This document shows positions 1 to 11,653 of a stretch of 64,000 nt of DNA, one piece after another. The position numbers were made by a program, and so were the translations under genes. The DNA is from Gremmenia infestans (Eukaryota > Ascomycota > Leotiomycetes > Helotiales > Hamatocanthoscyphaceae), in NCBI GenBank assembly GCA_032629725.1, contig JAFEVB010000038.1, forward strand, positions 434,001 through 498,000, in the 5' to 3' direction. Every line of letters begins with the position of its first letter. The stretch's first letter is position 1. The notes below the pieces were generated by a model, which saw only the letters and a program-made list of their open reading frames with translations, did not search any database and was not told the origin of the DNA.

Positions 1-2
1 TC

Positions 3-1176
3 AACTTTGGCTCGGCCAATGACGAAATCATTCTCGTTGGATTTTCGCGCGGCGCCTTTACCGTTCGATGCCTCGCGGCCTTCATCGATGCGGTCGGTTT
101 GCTCCGGCGGAAACACCTGGCTTTCCTCCCCACTGTCTTCAAGAACTGGTGCGAGAGAAAAGGGACCGTCAGCAGCGTCTACAACTTGGCCAACATTTCC
201 TTGCACACTCCCATCAAGGTTCTCGCTGAGTGGGATACGGTCAGTGCAGTTTCGGGGCCGAAATTCAGCTTCGTCCAGGAGGCAGTACCAAGCCAGGTTG
301 AGAATGCCTTTTTGGCCATCGCTCTGGACGAAAAGAGGCGGGACTTTAAGCCTATGCTCTGGAAGACAAAGGCACCCCCACCCGATGACCTGCAGGACAG
401 AGAACAAGTCGAGCAAAAAGTCAAGCAGTGTCTTTTCAGGGGATGTCATAATGACATTGGGGGCGGGAATATTAACGCCGGACTGTCCACCGTGTCTCTC
501 TTATGGATGATATCGTGCATCGAGGAAGTCACCCAGGCAAGTTTCGACAAGAAATCCCTACTGCAATCAATTCTACCCCTTCCACCCCCTCGGAGCTGGA
601 GAGACTCCATCCTTTGGGGTTGGGGGAAAAGGGAACCGCAAAGTCTCAAGTACAGGAACCTCCTAATGTCAACAGGTACGTTTCCGTAACAATCATGAAA
701 TGAAACGTTGCACTGACATTAGACTAGAGAGAGTTACGGAATCTCTCACCGGCCTTTGGGCAATACAAGGCTATATCCCATTCTGGAATGGACATCGCAA
801 GAATCTATTCGCGAGTTTGGACGGACAAACCCTAGCCCACACTTTCAAAATCCACTTCACAGTGGCGCTGCTGCGGGGTGGCTCTGGTCATGAACTTGAG
901 CCCGAGACAGACAAGTTAATCGATGAAGAAATCCATAATTGGAACATGTGGGAAAAGGAAGTCCTGGATTGGAACCCTTCGGCCAACAACGCCGACCGGG
1001 AGATGAGACATTGGTATGACGTTCTCGATACTCTAAGCATGCTCCCAGACGTCGAGACGGTCGCTCTGGATGCCACAATCGTAAGACGAACGTTCGCAGC
1101 AATGGAAAGCAAAGACCCAGCTCTTTGTCGCAGTTTTGAACGAGTATTTGTAGGAGTACAGCCTGATGGTGTTTAG
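3..1176 (+). CDS. DUF2235 alpha/beta-hydrolase-like protein, 5' end outside window
   Basis: The visible part encodes 373 residues and is open to the left edge. It starts inside the catalytic core: the peptide GFSRGAFTVR fits the GxSxG nucleophile elbow of DUF2235 (T6SS phospholipase/Tle1-like hydrolase family), followed by a helix and, further on, FRGCHNDIGGG, which fits the Asp/His-containing HxDxGGG segment of that family. One intron, 676-727, joins the two exons (3-675, 728-1176) in phase; using the earlier AG at 721-722 would give an immediate TAG, so the AG at 726-727 is preferred. The C-terminal 150 residues are tryptophan-rich and lack a recognised domain. Substrate is unknown; fungal DUF2235 proteins are annotated as putative phospholipase-like hydrolases. 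The family call is firm, the function is not. Confidence 0.85.
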
Positions 1177-1285
1177 GAAAGCGAGCGTAACGTTGGATTA
1201 GCGAATATTAGCGATCTAAGATGCCTTTTATAGTCAATTCCCTTTAATCTACAGATTTGGTCGTGCGTGCAGTCAGTAAGTCTAT
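1177..1285. other. Short intergenic stretch
   Basis: Downstream of the DUF2235 stop. No ORF or RNA signal seen. Confidence 0.4.
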
Positions 1286-2732
1286 TTGATTGATGGTATA
1301 GTTGATTTGCTCGAAACATTTGGTGGTGTAGAACACAGCTTCTTATCGATTCTACATAAAGTCAATATGCTAATCCAGGCCTTGAGACGCGTCCATCTCT
1401 TTGGAGCAGAGCAGAGCATGATCGGAGGTAGTCATCGTTACCCAAGACCAAATCTATGCCGTGAACCTCCAGGGATCCATGGCCGCAAAGTTCACTTCCC
1501 AGTTAGCTGCAGAGGGCGGTTATGCGGGCTTGAATGACGACGTCTTGAGTGCTGAATCTGTGTGTGTGCATGTGCTGGACCAGATGATGCGCCAGAATAC
1601 TTGTCGTTTGGATTGGGATCAGATCAATAATAAGGACTTGTTTACTCCATCACACTCTGGAACGCCGGTCGATCTCAGTCTTTCGAAGGATAAGATTCTC
1701 GAAATCTTGTCAGGGAAGGCTCCTAACATATCCCAGTAAAGTTATCATTGCGCAACAAACAATGTCGCAAGAGCAAGATCAGGCTGCAGCCAAGACGTCG
1801 ACTCCCACCGATAATCTATCAAATCCTCCTCCGGTTGCAAAGTTTAGCCATACAACGAATACCAAAGGCTCGCCTACTGCCACGACTACAAAGATGCTCT
1901 GATAACAAATCTCTTTGGTCCAGAAGCAGTTCATACTGCAAAGCGGGATTTTCCTAGTGCGCATTTAATTCTTGTGTCTAGCCAGAGAATGGGTGGCTAA
2001 CAGACTTATAGTAGAGCAAATAGACAATGGAGCGACCGAGGGACAGCATCCGAGTATCTTCCACGTATCCTCCGCATCGAAGTTGGGCGGGGATATTCCT
2101 CAACCTCTCAATGGTACGTTTGCTCACTATAGTCAACCAGGTCCATCATAGCTAATGTACACTTAGCAACGCCTTCAATCCAGCTGGCACAATTCCCTCA
2201 GACGGTCAATCCCACACCTCATTCTAAAATTGTGGCTCTAGACCCTGCCCCTGCTATCGCTAAAAACCATCCCAAAAGCCCCGCCAAGAATCCGGCCAAA
2301 GTCAAATTGAATGTCACTCCAAAAGGTAAGTTTGTTTACCACGTTTGACAAAGGCAGAAATACTAATTCCATCTTAGTTCAAATGGAGACCTTCACTTAG
2401 GAACATGACTAAGCTAGCTACTCCGTTGGAAAAGTTTAAGCGGAATACAGGAAGGAAATGCAGCAGATGAGCCAAAGGCCAAAGGCCGCAGACCTACGAA
2501 AGGCCGAGTTGAGGGAGAGTCACTGGTCTCTAAGCCAGGCAGAAAGCAGGGTACTGCTATCATGACAGGCCTGGATCAGAGTAAGATCTTGGCTGGTGGT
2601 CGCGGCCAGCGTCGGACTAACAAGAGGAAAGTCTCCATGTCTGCGGCTACTATAGATGATGAAGACCATGAAGATGGTGGAGATGGTGGAAGTATGAAGG
2701 CTGGTAGATATAAGAGACAACGTCTTGATTGA
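1286..2732 (+). pseudogene. Unresolved multi-exon gene or gene remnant with basic, AT-hook-like C-terminus
   Basis: Several short stretches look coding but do not join cleanly. An open frame around 1437-1739 contains QIYAVNLQGSMAAKF and ends LEILSGKAPNISQ. An ATG at 1762 opens a 46-codon Ser/Thr/Pro-rich frame. Plausible exons about 2030-2111 and 2168-2324 are separated by good introns (GTACGT...TTAG and GTAAGT...CTTAG). The last open frame ends with TGA at 2730-2732 and encodes a Lys/Arg/Gly-rich tail with KGRRPTKGR (AT-hook-like) and an acidic Asp/Glu/Gly patch. Stops fall between these pieces whichever join is tried, for example after exon 2168-2324. It may be a decayed chromatin-type gene or a gene with atypical introns. 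I do not recognise a family. Confidence 0.35.
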
Positions 2733-3861
2733 AAGAGGGGATGATTAGTTTGCTTTTCGGAGGGGATGTTTTCGCCCGGTCCTTGGCGTTTGCCCCTATT
2801 TATTATCAATTAGCATAACCTCTGCTAGACAGCACTTGACCAGTAATAATATTATACAGTTATGCGAACTTCCTAATCTTATAGGATCCTGGTTGTAGTA
2901 CATCTCATTTACCTCTCGGAATCTACTTTCTTGACCTGTTCTTTCTATGTTGCCTTCCCCCTAGGAGCTCCCTTTAGGGAATATCTTGTGATCTAGATCA
3001 CGCAAGGAGCTTTAAGCTTATAACTATATCTGTAAATAGTACCCATGGAACAGTCTCAGCGCTGTGATCAAGTTCTCATAAACATGCAGTCTAGGAAATG
3101 CATATTCGTAGGATAGTCGTTCCTAAAAGATAGCTTTTAGCAAAAATAAAGTACTTCAAGAAGCCCTTAAGTCTATGATTAAGACCTAGATCAAGAAGAT
3201 GTCTTTGCGTAGGCTATAGTATTTCACTATACGTCGATAGGGGTGGATGAGGAAGTGTATCACGTGATATTGAATGATCAAGTTTAGGTATAGCTACTAG
3301 AACTATTTATGCAATTTGGACCCTTTGAATTTCATATACTCTATGTAAGACGTTAAATGCCCTACGTATTAAAATGTGAATTACTAGGTATCCCGTGACT
3401 TCAGGGATCTCTGACACTTCCGTCATGCTACTAAACCCTTTGACATTCAGATTAACATTTAATAGGCAGAAAGCTTCACTACCTAGCTATACCCGAGTCA
3501 AAACGCTTGCCCGTGTACTGAAGTATATCTTGGTGGCAATGTTGCTTCGGGTATATAATTACCCATTGGCAAGGTGGGGTCGGGGCCTCCAAATATCCCC
3601 GCATTCACGTTGTAGCCGCTATTTGTCGAAAGCGTCAAGATGAAGCTATTTCAAAGCACTTACAAACATTCGTCCTACCATTGTGTAGATCCCAGGAGCT
3701 ATATAAGCACCTCACGACTCCCAATATATCGGCGACCGAGTTGACAACTTTATATCATTTCGTTCGTTCAACAACAACCCCGCACTTGACCCCACCTGCC
3801 TCAACACCATCTCTCGAAAACTCCAAATCTGAAAGCATAGTAAACCTGGCACACTCTCAAG
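2733..3861. other. Gene-poor AT-rich intergenic DNA and dioxygenase promoter
   Basis: The first 850 bases are AT-rich with many stops in all frames and no recognisable gene. The last 200 bases form the upstream region of the dioxygenase gene. Confidence 0.5.
3700..3707 (+). promoter_or_regulatory. TATA-like element upstream of the dioxygenase
   Basis: TATATAAG lies about 155 bases before the dioxygenase ATG and is followed by a C/T-rich leader. Position and sequence fit a fungal core promoter; no experimental support is available. Confidence 0.4.
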
Positions 3862-4977
3862 ATGGATCCCTCGGAGCTGAATATACCTCCTATGAAGGAC
3901 CTCACAATCGACAATATTACCGAAAACACCATCCTCATCAACTCGCAATCCCCAGATCAGCGCCTCACATATGTGATGGAAAGACTAGTAACACATCTCC
4001 ACGACTTTGCACGCGAAACCCGATTAAGCACTGCGGAATGGATGGCAGCATTGAACTTCCTGGTCAAGGTTGGCCAGATATCGAGTGATGTCCGACACGT
4101 ACGTTCTCCTCCCTCCCCATCTGCGAACAGATATTATACTAACGGTATATCCTCCAGGAATTCATCCTCCTCTCCGACATCCTCGGCCTCTCCCTCCTCG
4201 TCGACGCAATCGACCACCCCAAACCCGCCTCCAGCACCGAAGGCTCAGTCCTCGGCCCCTTCCACACCCACGACCCGCCCAGCATCTCCAACGGCTCCAC
4301 CATCTCCTCCGACCCACAAGGCGAGCCGTGTCTCGTCGTTTGCACAGTCTCAGATCAAGCAGGAATCCCCATTGCAGACGTCAAGATTGATATCTGGGAG
4401 ACGGACTCGACTGGGCATTACGATGTGCAGTATTCGGATCTACAAAGTCCTGATGGCAGATGTGTCATGAAGAGTGATGAGAATGGGGTATTTTATTTCA
4501 ATGCCATTGTGCCGGTTCCATATCCCATTCCGCATGATGGGCCCGTGGGACAGCTGTTGAAATTGTTGAAACGACATCCGTGGAGACCGGCGCATATGCA
4601 TTTTATGTTTGAAAAGGAGGGCTGGGATCATTTGATAACGTTTGTCTCCTATGTTACACTCTCCTCTTCCCTAGGAACATTAGCTAATCGATGATGGATA
4701 TTTCAGAGCACTCTACATCCGCAACGACCCCTACGAGACCTCAGATGCTGTTTTCGGCGTTAAACAATCCCTCGTTGTAGACTTCACTACCGTCGACGCC
4801 GCTACAGCAAAAGTATACGGCGTTAAAGAGGGAACGAAGCTACTGAAGCATGATTTTGTTTTGATTGGAAAGGAGGAGACGATGAAATTGAGGGATGAAA
4901 ATGCACTTAAGGCGATGAAAAAGTTGGGAAGGAGGGTCAAGCTGATTGATCATTTGCCAGTGCCGGATTTAGACTAG
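3862..4977 (+). CDS. Intradiol ring-cleavage dioxygenase (catechol / hydroxyquinol 1,2-dioxygenase type)
   Basis: Three exons (3862-4098, 4158-4639, 4707-4977) join in phase to 329 residues, normal for the family. The N-terminal helical dimerisation domain (about 1-110) precedes the catalytic beta-sandwich. The four non-haem Fe(III) ligands are visible: Tyr167 (GHY), Tyr201 (PVPYPIP), His225 and His227 (RPAHMHF). Such enzymes insert both atoms of O2 into catechol or 1,2,4-benzenetriol and open the ring to a muconate in the cytosol, feeding the 3-oxoadipate pathway. There is no signal peptide. Fungal homologues of this length are mostly hydroxyquinol dioxygenases, which is why I lean that way, but substrate cannot be decided from sequence alone. 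It stands alone; no other 3-oxoadipate gene is nearby. A TATA-like box lies upstream. Confidence 0.93.
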
Positions 4978-7900
4978 GGGGGTTATACACACCTAATGAA
5001 TGATTTTAGAGATGTTTAAAAGATCCTCGTGTTTTTTTGAGTTCCTCTAAAGTCAGTGTGCTTGTATACTAGAATCAAAGCGGTCGTGTTCCTCCTAAAA
5101 GCCCAAATATCTCCCTCTACCTCTAATTTCTAGACAGTATTCCAACCTTCAGACGATATGATCACGGTCTCAAGGAAGTACTAATTTATATCTCAAGATA
5201 TACCTCTAGGATATATTGAATCCCATAATTCTATTTTCATTCCTAGCGTCAACCTGACTTTTTCCAACTCCCCAACAACATATATAACACAGACGTATCC
5301 GAGCACCCTCTCAGGTATCAAGTACAGATGCCCGAACCTAGGCTTTTACATCCGTTGATTCCAACCTTGGGAAAGAATAGGAACTTGTAACTCCTGTCAT
5401 CGCCTGCTTATTTCCATACTTAAATCGTCTGCAACTATTCAACTACTCCATGTCCTAGGATCTTCGATCTCGTCGTAACTTTACCAAGGTTCTGCTGTCA
5501 AGACTTTCGTTCTGTCATCGCGGCTTTTGCTGTCAATCTTTTGCGGGCCCTCATTTATAAACCCACCCCTTTCTACACAAGGTGTCAGGGACTCATTCCA
5601 CAAGTCGCTAAATTGACCGGACCTAGGATGTGGCTTTACAACTTCTGTCGTGGTCTCGTGGCGAGTTGTTGGTCGATTGTTTATTGATGTACTTATTTGA
5701 ATACCTTAATGGTATCTTTTATATCACTTGCCAGCACACCTAAACGTTCACTCACTCCACCTCTCTCGGTGACATCTCGGTTTGAAAGTACGGGGAACCA
5801 CCTAGCGTAGGAGGAGAGGAGTATATATTACCTTCACATCTCGCAAGTCTAACCTCATCTTTACTAAGTGCATCTGCAAACAGCTGTTCATATCCAGATA
5901 GTATAGTGGTATTTGGCTAATAGTTGGGCCAAAGCATGGCGCAAAAACTAGATATTATGCTTCTTTAAAGAGAGTCGCTGAGTTCCTTGTTTTTCTAATG
6001 TTTGATATCGTCGGAAACTCCTTTTTGTTCGGTCGAGGGTCCCTTTGCTGTCATTTTCATTTCACTGTCATTTGCTTAGCGCGAGAAAATATGAATTAGA
6101 TGGTGGACAGGCGCGGTGATTATGGTCAACAAGCTCTGAAAAAAATGATAGGGTGCGTGTGTAACAAAGTAATCGTAGTTTGTGATTGTCTCGAGTCTTT
6201 GAAGCCGAGATAACCTGCCTATAATTCCGTCTTAGTGATTCTTGATATGTTTTAGTGTCTTCGTAGACTCTTTTATACTTCTTTCTTAGTAATCTTCTTG
6301 CACTACGTATTTTTTCACACCTGTATAGGTGAGTAATCGGAAAGTATAGCTTGGCGGGTTATATTTATAAAGTACTCCCTTTCATATCTAACTCCGTAGA
6401 ATACAATAAGCAGAAGCAAAGACAAAGCAGGTATCTGGGCTTTGTAAAAGAGTTCGGTCTTTGAGGGACCACGGATAAGGTACTTGTATCGATGTCACCT
6501 ATAGCTGAGTACGTGGAAAACCAAGTCGAGGATTGGAATTTGGAGGCGTATCATCGGATGCTTTGCTGTTAAGACCTTCGTTCGGTGAACTCTGATTTCA
6601 CGGTCATCTATTCTAAGCAATTACTTACTATGGTCAACAAGGTTGAGGAAATGAACGCACGACTTGTATGTTAAGATCGTGAGGTCCATGAACCCTGTCT
6701 CCCTCCTATAGACCATGGCCTTTTTTAACCTTGATTTTTAGTTTAGTTATTTGTTAATAAAAAGAAGAGGTGGATTGTGTATTCCAAGTTTACAGTCTTG
6801 GGAACAATTACTTCTAAATGCAAACGGTATTCCCCCTTTCTGTTTTAGTGCAGATCGCAGCCTTTGATTATCTATAAGAGTGATAATTCCAACTAGACTT
6901 ATAACTTTAACAAAGGAAAGGATCAACTGCCACAAACTTCCATGAGCAAGGGTAGGGTAAATTCGTAAGAGCTTAGAGCTCGATTCTTTGGTAGATTAAA
7001 GAGGGTGTAGACTTTAGGATCTTCTAAAGAGTTAGAGAAATTCAAACTAGATGACAGGTTTCCTATCAAGTGAAGCATTCGTTTAAAGCACGACTGCTGT
7101 CAAATGTGACGTTAGTTTGCTGCTGCTAATACGTTTATAATATAGATAATTGCGATGAAAATTGGTTTGCCACCAGCCTCGCTTTGGATTATCCTTCTAT
7201 CTCTAATGTTTAAGCAATGTATTGTTCATACTTCCAAAGTAACGGAAGATACTACGAAACACGTTTTTGGAGATCTTAGAATAGCATTAGTAATAGGCTC
7301 CAACAGAGCTGAGATACAGCGATCAAGGCACTACAATTGCCACCAGTCAGCATACCACTTTGCACGCTGACGGCTTCTGGACTATAAGCTCTGTCCTTGG
7401 CATGTTTGCTTCACCTCGGGAAAGTAGTCGTCCCGACCATAGAAAGAGCCTCATGTTCCACCGAGGCTGGCGGCTGTGCTTCTTGGCGGGCCTCTTTTGG
7501 TGGACAGGGCTGAATTTTGCAATTTTCATTGGAAGATATTATGTGGGGGTAAGGCTCTCTTAGTCGATCTCGGATGCAGATCTATTAGTGAGGCTCATGG
7601 TAACTCGTCTACGAGATCGACTTTTGTTGTGGCTTTCGATAGTATCGTGCATGCATCTATCCCTGGAAACAGATCACACAGGTTTTGAGACGTGAACGTG
7701 AGAATAGACATGATAGCATCTAGACTCAGGTGTATCAATTTGAGGAAGCTTGTATTAGCGCTAAAGGTTGCTGCGGCGGAAAGTGGATAGGTAAAATATA
7801 TTTAGAATTGGGTGGTCGAACTTACCTATAGCTACAGCTCGGTAACATTGATGTACAAAATGCAGTCTGTACTACAACATGAACAGGCCACTACCTACCA

Positions 7901-8295
7901 ACCTTTTCGATCACCGGATAATTCTGCCAATAATAACTCGGTCTTCCCCACCACAGCATCCAGCCTCAAATAAGACACTAACCAAAGGACCCGGACGCTA
8001 TCATCCGTGTATCTATGTATAGAATATGTGTAGAAAGCCTTATTGCTGCATCTCGATGCATCATGACATGCGGCCAAACTCGATAGGCTTAACGGAGCCG
8101 CGCGGATAGTCTCTAGCAAATTTGTGCGTAATGGTCTTATGACGTTCCACTATTCTAGTATCCTCTCTTTTAAACCTCCTTATGCCGCTCCTCGATGTTT
8201 GTTTTCTTTTCCTCCTACATTTGTACGTATTCTCGGTGTCTTTACGAGATTTGATAAACTGATCCAGCACGCCAAATAGACCCCTGGCTATAACG
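4978..8295. other. 3.3-kb gene-poor, AT-rich region
   Basis: Stops are dense in all frames. The longest ATG frames (e.g. 7155-7370, 71 codons, hydrophobic start) match nothing I recognise. Short diverged repeats occur, e.g. CTGTCAAGACTTTCGTTC near 5490 and CTGTTAAGACCTTCGTTC near 6566, differing only by C/T changes, as expected of repeat DNA aged by C-to-T mutation. A string resembling a tRNA A box near 5899-5915 has no B box. Probably degenerate transposon-derived DNA. Confidence 0.5.
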
Positions 8296-11227
8296 ATGGA
8301 CTATCCAAAGAATCCACATAGTCCACCACCGCAGCAAGAGACCGAACAACACCATCCTACTATTACAATCGACCCCTGGGCATCACCTCTGCGTCGAAAT
8401 GTATATCGGCGACAGTCTTCCTTGGGCACAATACGATTTGCGGATGAGATCCAACAGCATTCGTCACCGGCTGCATCAATAGATGCGGTTGAGATGGAAC
8501 CGGTCGAAAAGCATTCGAATGCCCTGGGAATTATTACAAATGCAAAGCCAATCTCTATCAGTCGAGTACAGGTAGGAAGTCGAGCTGGACAGACCCCGCC
8601 CACCCCCTCGAAAGCTTTCTTCTCCAACTTAAAGAGCCCTGATCGGACCGCCCCATCACCACCTTCATCTATAAACCCTCACTTTTCGAATATCAGCTCA
8701 TTGTCATCACCTCCAACACCAGGGTCTGGAAAGCCATTTTTGTCACACTTGCGGAGTAATGAGCCAGAGAGTTATTCTTTTGACAGAGAGGGTCTGACAA
8801 CCATGTATGAACAAGAAAATGGTGGAAATGATATAACAAATGGAAAACAGCAAATTTCTACTGACATTTCGAATGCTACATATGATGCAAGGAGATACCC
8901 AGAACACGAGTATGATAGGGACGGAAGATTTGTGTACGAGCAGGAGAATGGTAGTAATGGAAACTTCAACGGTAATGACAATGACAAAGCCAGTAAGTTG
9001 CCTCCGGCAAACTATGAGCAGTGCTGACATTGCAAGGCTTGTTGGATGGGTGCCCCGCAAAGCACGATATATACTCTTCGAGGAACAGCTGGCTTTCGGT
9101 GTCTTTTTTGATACTCTCTATTTATTCGACTGTTTTCTCTGGAATCTACCTCATTCTTGCGCTTGTTCAACCAAGATATGGTTGGGGTATTCATACAGGG
9201 GGGAGACTCCCACCTTCAACAGCTTCGACGCTTTTTGCCATGGTAGCGAAAACGATTGAGTTGTCATTTGTTACCGTCTTTATAACATTTCTGGGTCAAG
9301 TACTCAGTCGAAGATCTCTTATCAAGGCATCCCGCGGCGTCACCATTGGGGAATTAACAATGCGAACATGGGTCATTCAACCGGGATTTATGATCACACA
9401 CTGGCAGACTCTTCAACATGCAGGACTTACCATTCTGGGTGCTATCACTATAACTGCTGCTCTTATGGCTATGCTTTACACCACAGCCTCAAATGCCCTC
9501 GTCTCTCCCCATCTAAAGTATGGCTTAGTCAAAACAAGTTACGCTGATGCACTTTATGTTGCAAAAACTTGCCGCACTCCAGTCAAAATTGAAGTTGACT
9601 CAGATGCTGGGACCACATGCTTATCAATATTACATGTTGGACAAGGTATCTCTGTCTTTCTTTCTAATTGTGACTCCTTACTGACAAATTTGTAGCGCAA
9701 CATAATTATGTCACCTTCCTTGACAAATGGACAGGCATCAACATAGACGGCAGAGGCATTTCCTCTGATCTTTCACAACGGCCCCAGGCTCCCGCTCTGA
9801 TTTTCGACAACACTACAGTCACTGGAAGCTGGATTATGACAGAGACAAGCAACGTGAGTGCTGCGTATAAGAATCACAGCAGGATAATCAATAATGTGAC
9901 CATGGCCATGCCTCATGCCAGTGTCATTGCTGCTGCACGTCAAGAACGAAATGCTATATTGCAGCCAGAAGAACTGGATGGAGTGGGGGAGTATTCTGTT
10001 AGAGCTACAGTAGTCAGTCCAGCTATCAATGTTCTCTGCGCCAACATGAATGCCAAAGAGCTGGCACCGCTTGTCTACGATCAATGGCCCCATCACAGCG
10101 ATGCGCCTGCTGATCAAATAGGCCAGCCTGGTCACGATGAAGATCTGATACCCGTACGACCGTCAAAGTTCCTAAACACTACAGTTGTTGACGACATATT
10201 TGAATGGGGTGAGTCTGAGACGTACAGTCGCCAGCCACCAATTTTCGCAAAATTCCCCATTGAATACAACTCAATCGTAAATATTTCGGCAAAGGCTATG
10301 GACTATGCTTCCAGAGATTCGATTTACCTTCTCATCAAGGCCCCAGACATATCAACGCAGAATTATACCCTATGTCGAATTCGATCTTTCCTCTCTCCAA
10401 ACTGTAGTACACACTATAATGTCTCAGGGAAGACAGGCGGCAAATTAATCTCCAACTGCGAAGACCCAAATGACGAAAATGCTTACTACCGGTCGGCCCC
10501 TGATGCACCCACGGTTGGAAAAGCACCGGACTGGATGGACGTTGGATCTACATGGATGTCTGCTTTATCCTTGGGGACCGGGATCACCAATGCAAACGCT
10601 TCTATTTCAAGGCTCCTATCTCAACTCGTCATTGTGGAGAAAGATGGTGTCCCGCTGGAACTAAACCCTGTGATGCCTAGTCTTGCAGAGTCCCTTGCCG
10701 TCCTGGCTGGGAGCACCTTGCTTGTGAGTAGCACAGACGCGACGTTCAAGCACTCCTGGAATTACTCGAGCCCTATATTAGAAGGACAGCAAATGTCTTT
10801 TAGTGCCTCCCTGGCCTCGCAAGAATACACATCGGGCCCCACCCAAAACTGGCAATCAATGTTCTATCTTGTGCTACTACTCGTATTTTGCACCAACGTT
10901 TTCTGTCTCATCTACTTTATAATGCGTGCAGGCCTCGTCACCGACTACACGGAGCCTCAAAATTTATTTGCACTTGCAGTCAATAGTCCTCCTTCGAAGC
11001 ACCTGGAAGGAAGCTGTGGAACTGGACCGGAAGGAGATCAGTTCAATGTCGATTGGCATGTGAGTCAAGAAGACGCTTCCGGACACTTCTTTATTAAAGA
11101 TGGCCCAAGGCGTTCGGACAACACTAAGAGCTTTCTGGGGTTGAGGAGGAGGACGGGAAGGCCGACAGAATTGAAACATTCGTCGAGTTATAGTATGCTC
11201 AGTAGTAAGCGGAAGAGCTGGCTTTAA
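8296..11227 (+). CDS. Large multi-pass membrane protein, fungal hypothetical family
   Basis: Three exons (8296-8992, 9037-9645, 9696-11227) join in phase to 945 residues. Residues 1-235 are hydrophilic, Pro/Ser-rich and probably disordered and cytosolic. Three hydrophobic segments follow at roughly 251-276, 305-325 and 365-385. Then comes a region of about 430 residues with many N-x-S/T sites and several cysteines, consistent with an extracytosolic domain. A final membrane helix lies near 823-848, followed by a basic cytosolic tail containing DYTEPQNLFALAVNSPPS, a block I associate with a lineage-expanded fungal membrane-protein family of unknown function. No enzymatic motif is seen. It lies tail-to-tail with the carboxylesterase gene. 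Confidence 0.85.
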
Positions 11228-11653
11228 CAGATGGTTGAACCCTAAACGGAATGCTCCAGATGATGGGTCAGAGGACGGGTACATAACGGAGTTAGATAGC
11301 GTGCATTTTTTTTGTAAATTTTGAATGAGAAAAACAGCAAGCATGGTGTTTCGTCTTGGCTTAAGGTATTTGTAAGCTATAGACATGACATATCAATAGT
11401 ACTTTGGCATTAGAATGGTAATTATCAAACATCGTTGGAAATATGATATAGCTGAAGAAAAGGTTCTGCTTTAAAAAGGGGGCGACCATTCCGCTTGATA
11501 ATTAAGCGAACCGGAACGCGTAGAATATACCTACATCTATCCTACTAATTATCTATTTAAATAAGTCTTCAAACTGAGGAAGCTTCTCTATATCCGTGCA
11601 ACGAATAGCCATACAAGAAAGCCAATTTTAAGAGAATTTATAGTAGCTACGGC
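11228..11653. other. Convergent 3' intergenic region
   Basis: Lies between two convergent genes. AT-rich; holds only 3' untranslated sequence as far as I can see. Confidence 0.5.

Noticed and set aside
5890..5965. Sequence resembling a tRNA A box (TAGTATAGTGGT)
   Set aside because: No B box, T arm or acceptor pairing follows; the similarity is limited to one short string.
7155..7563. Two overlapping hydrophobic ORFs
   Set aside because: The second lacks a proper ATG at its start, they do not splice together, composition is that of AT-rich junk, and no family is recognised.
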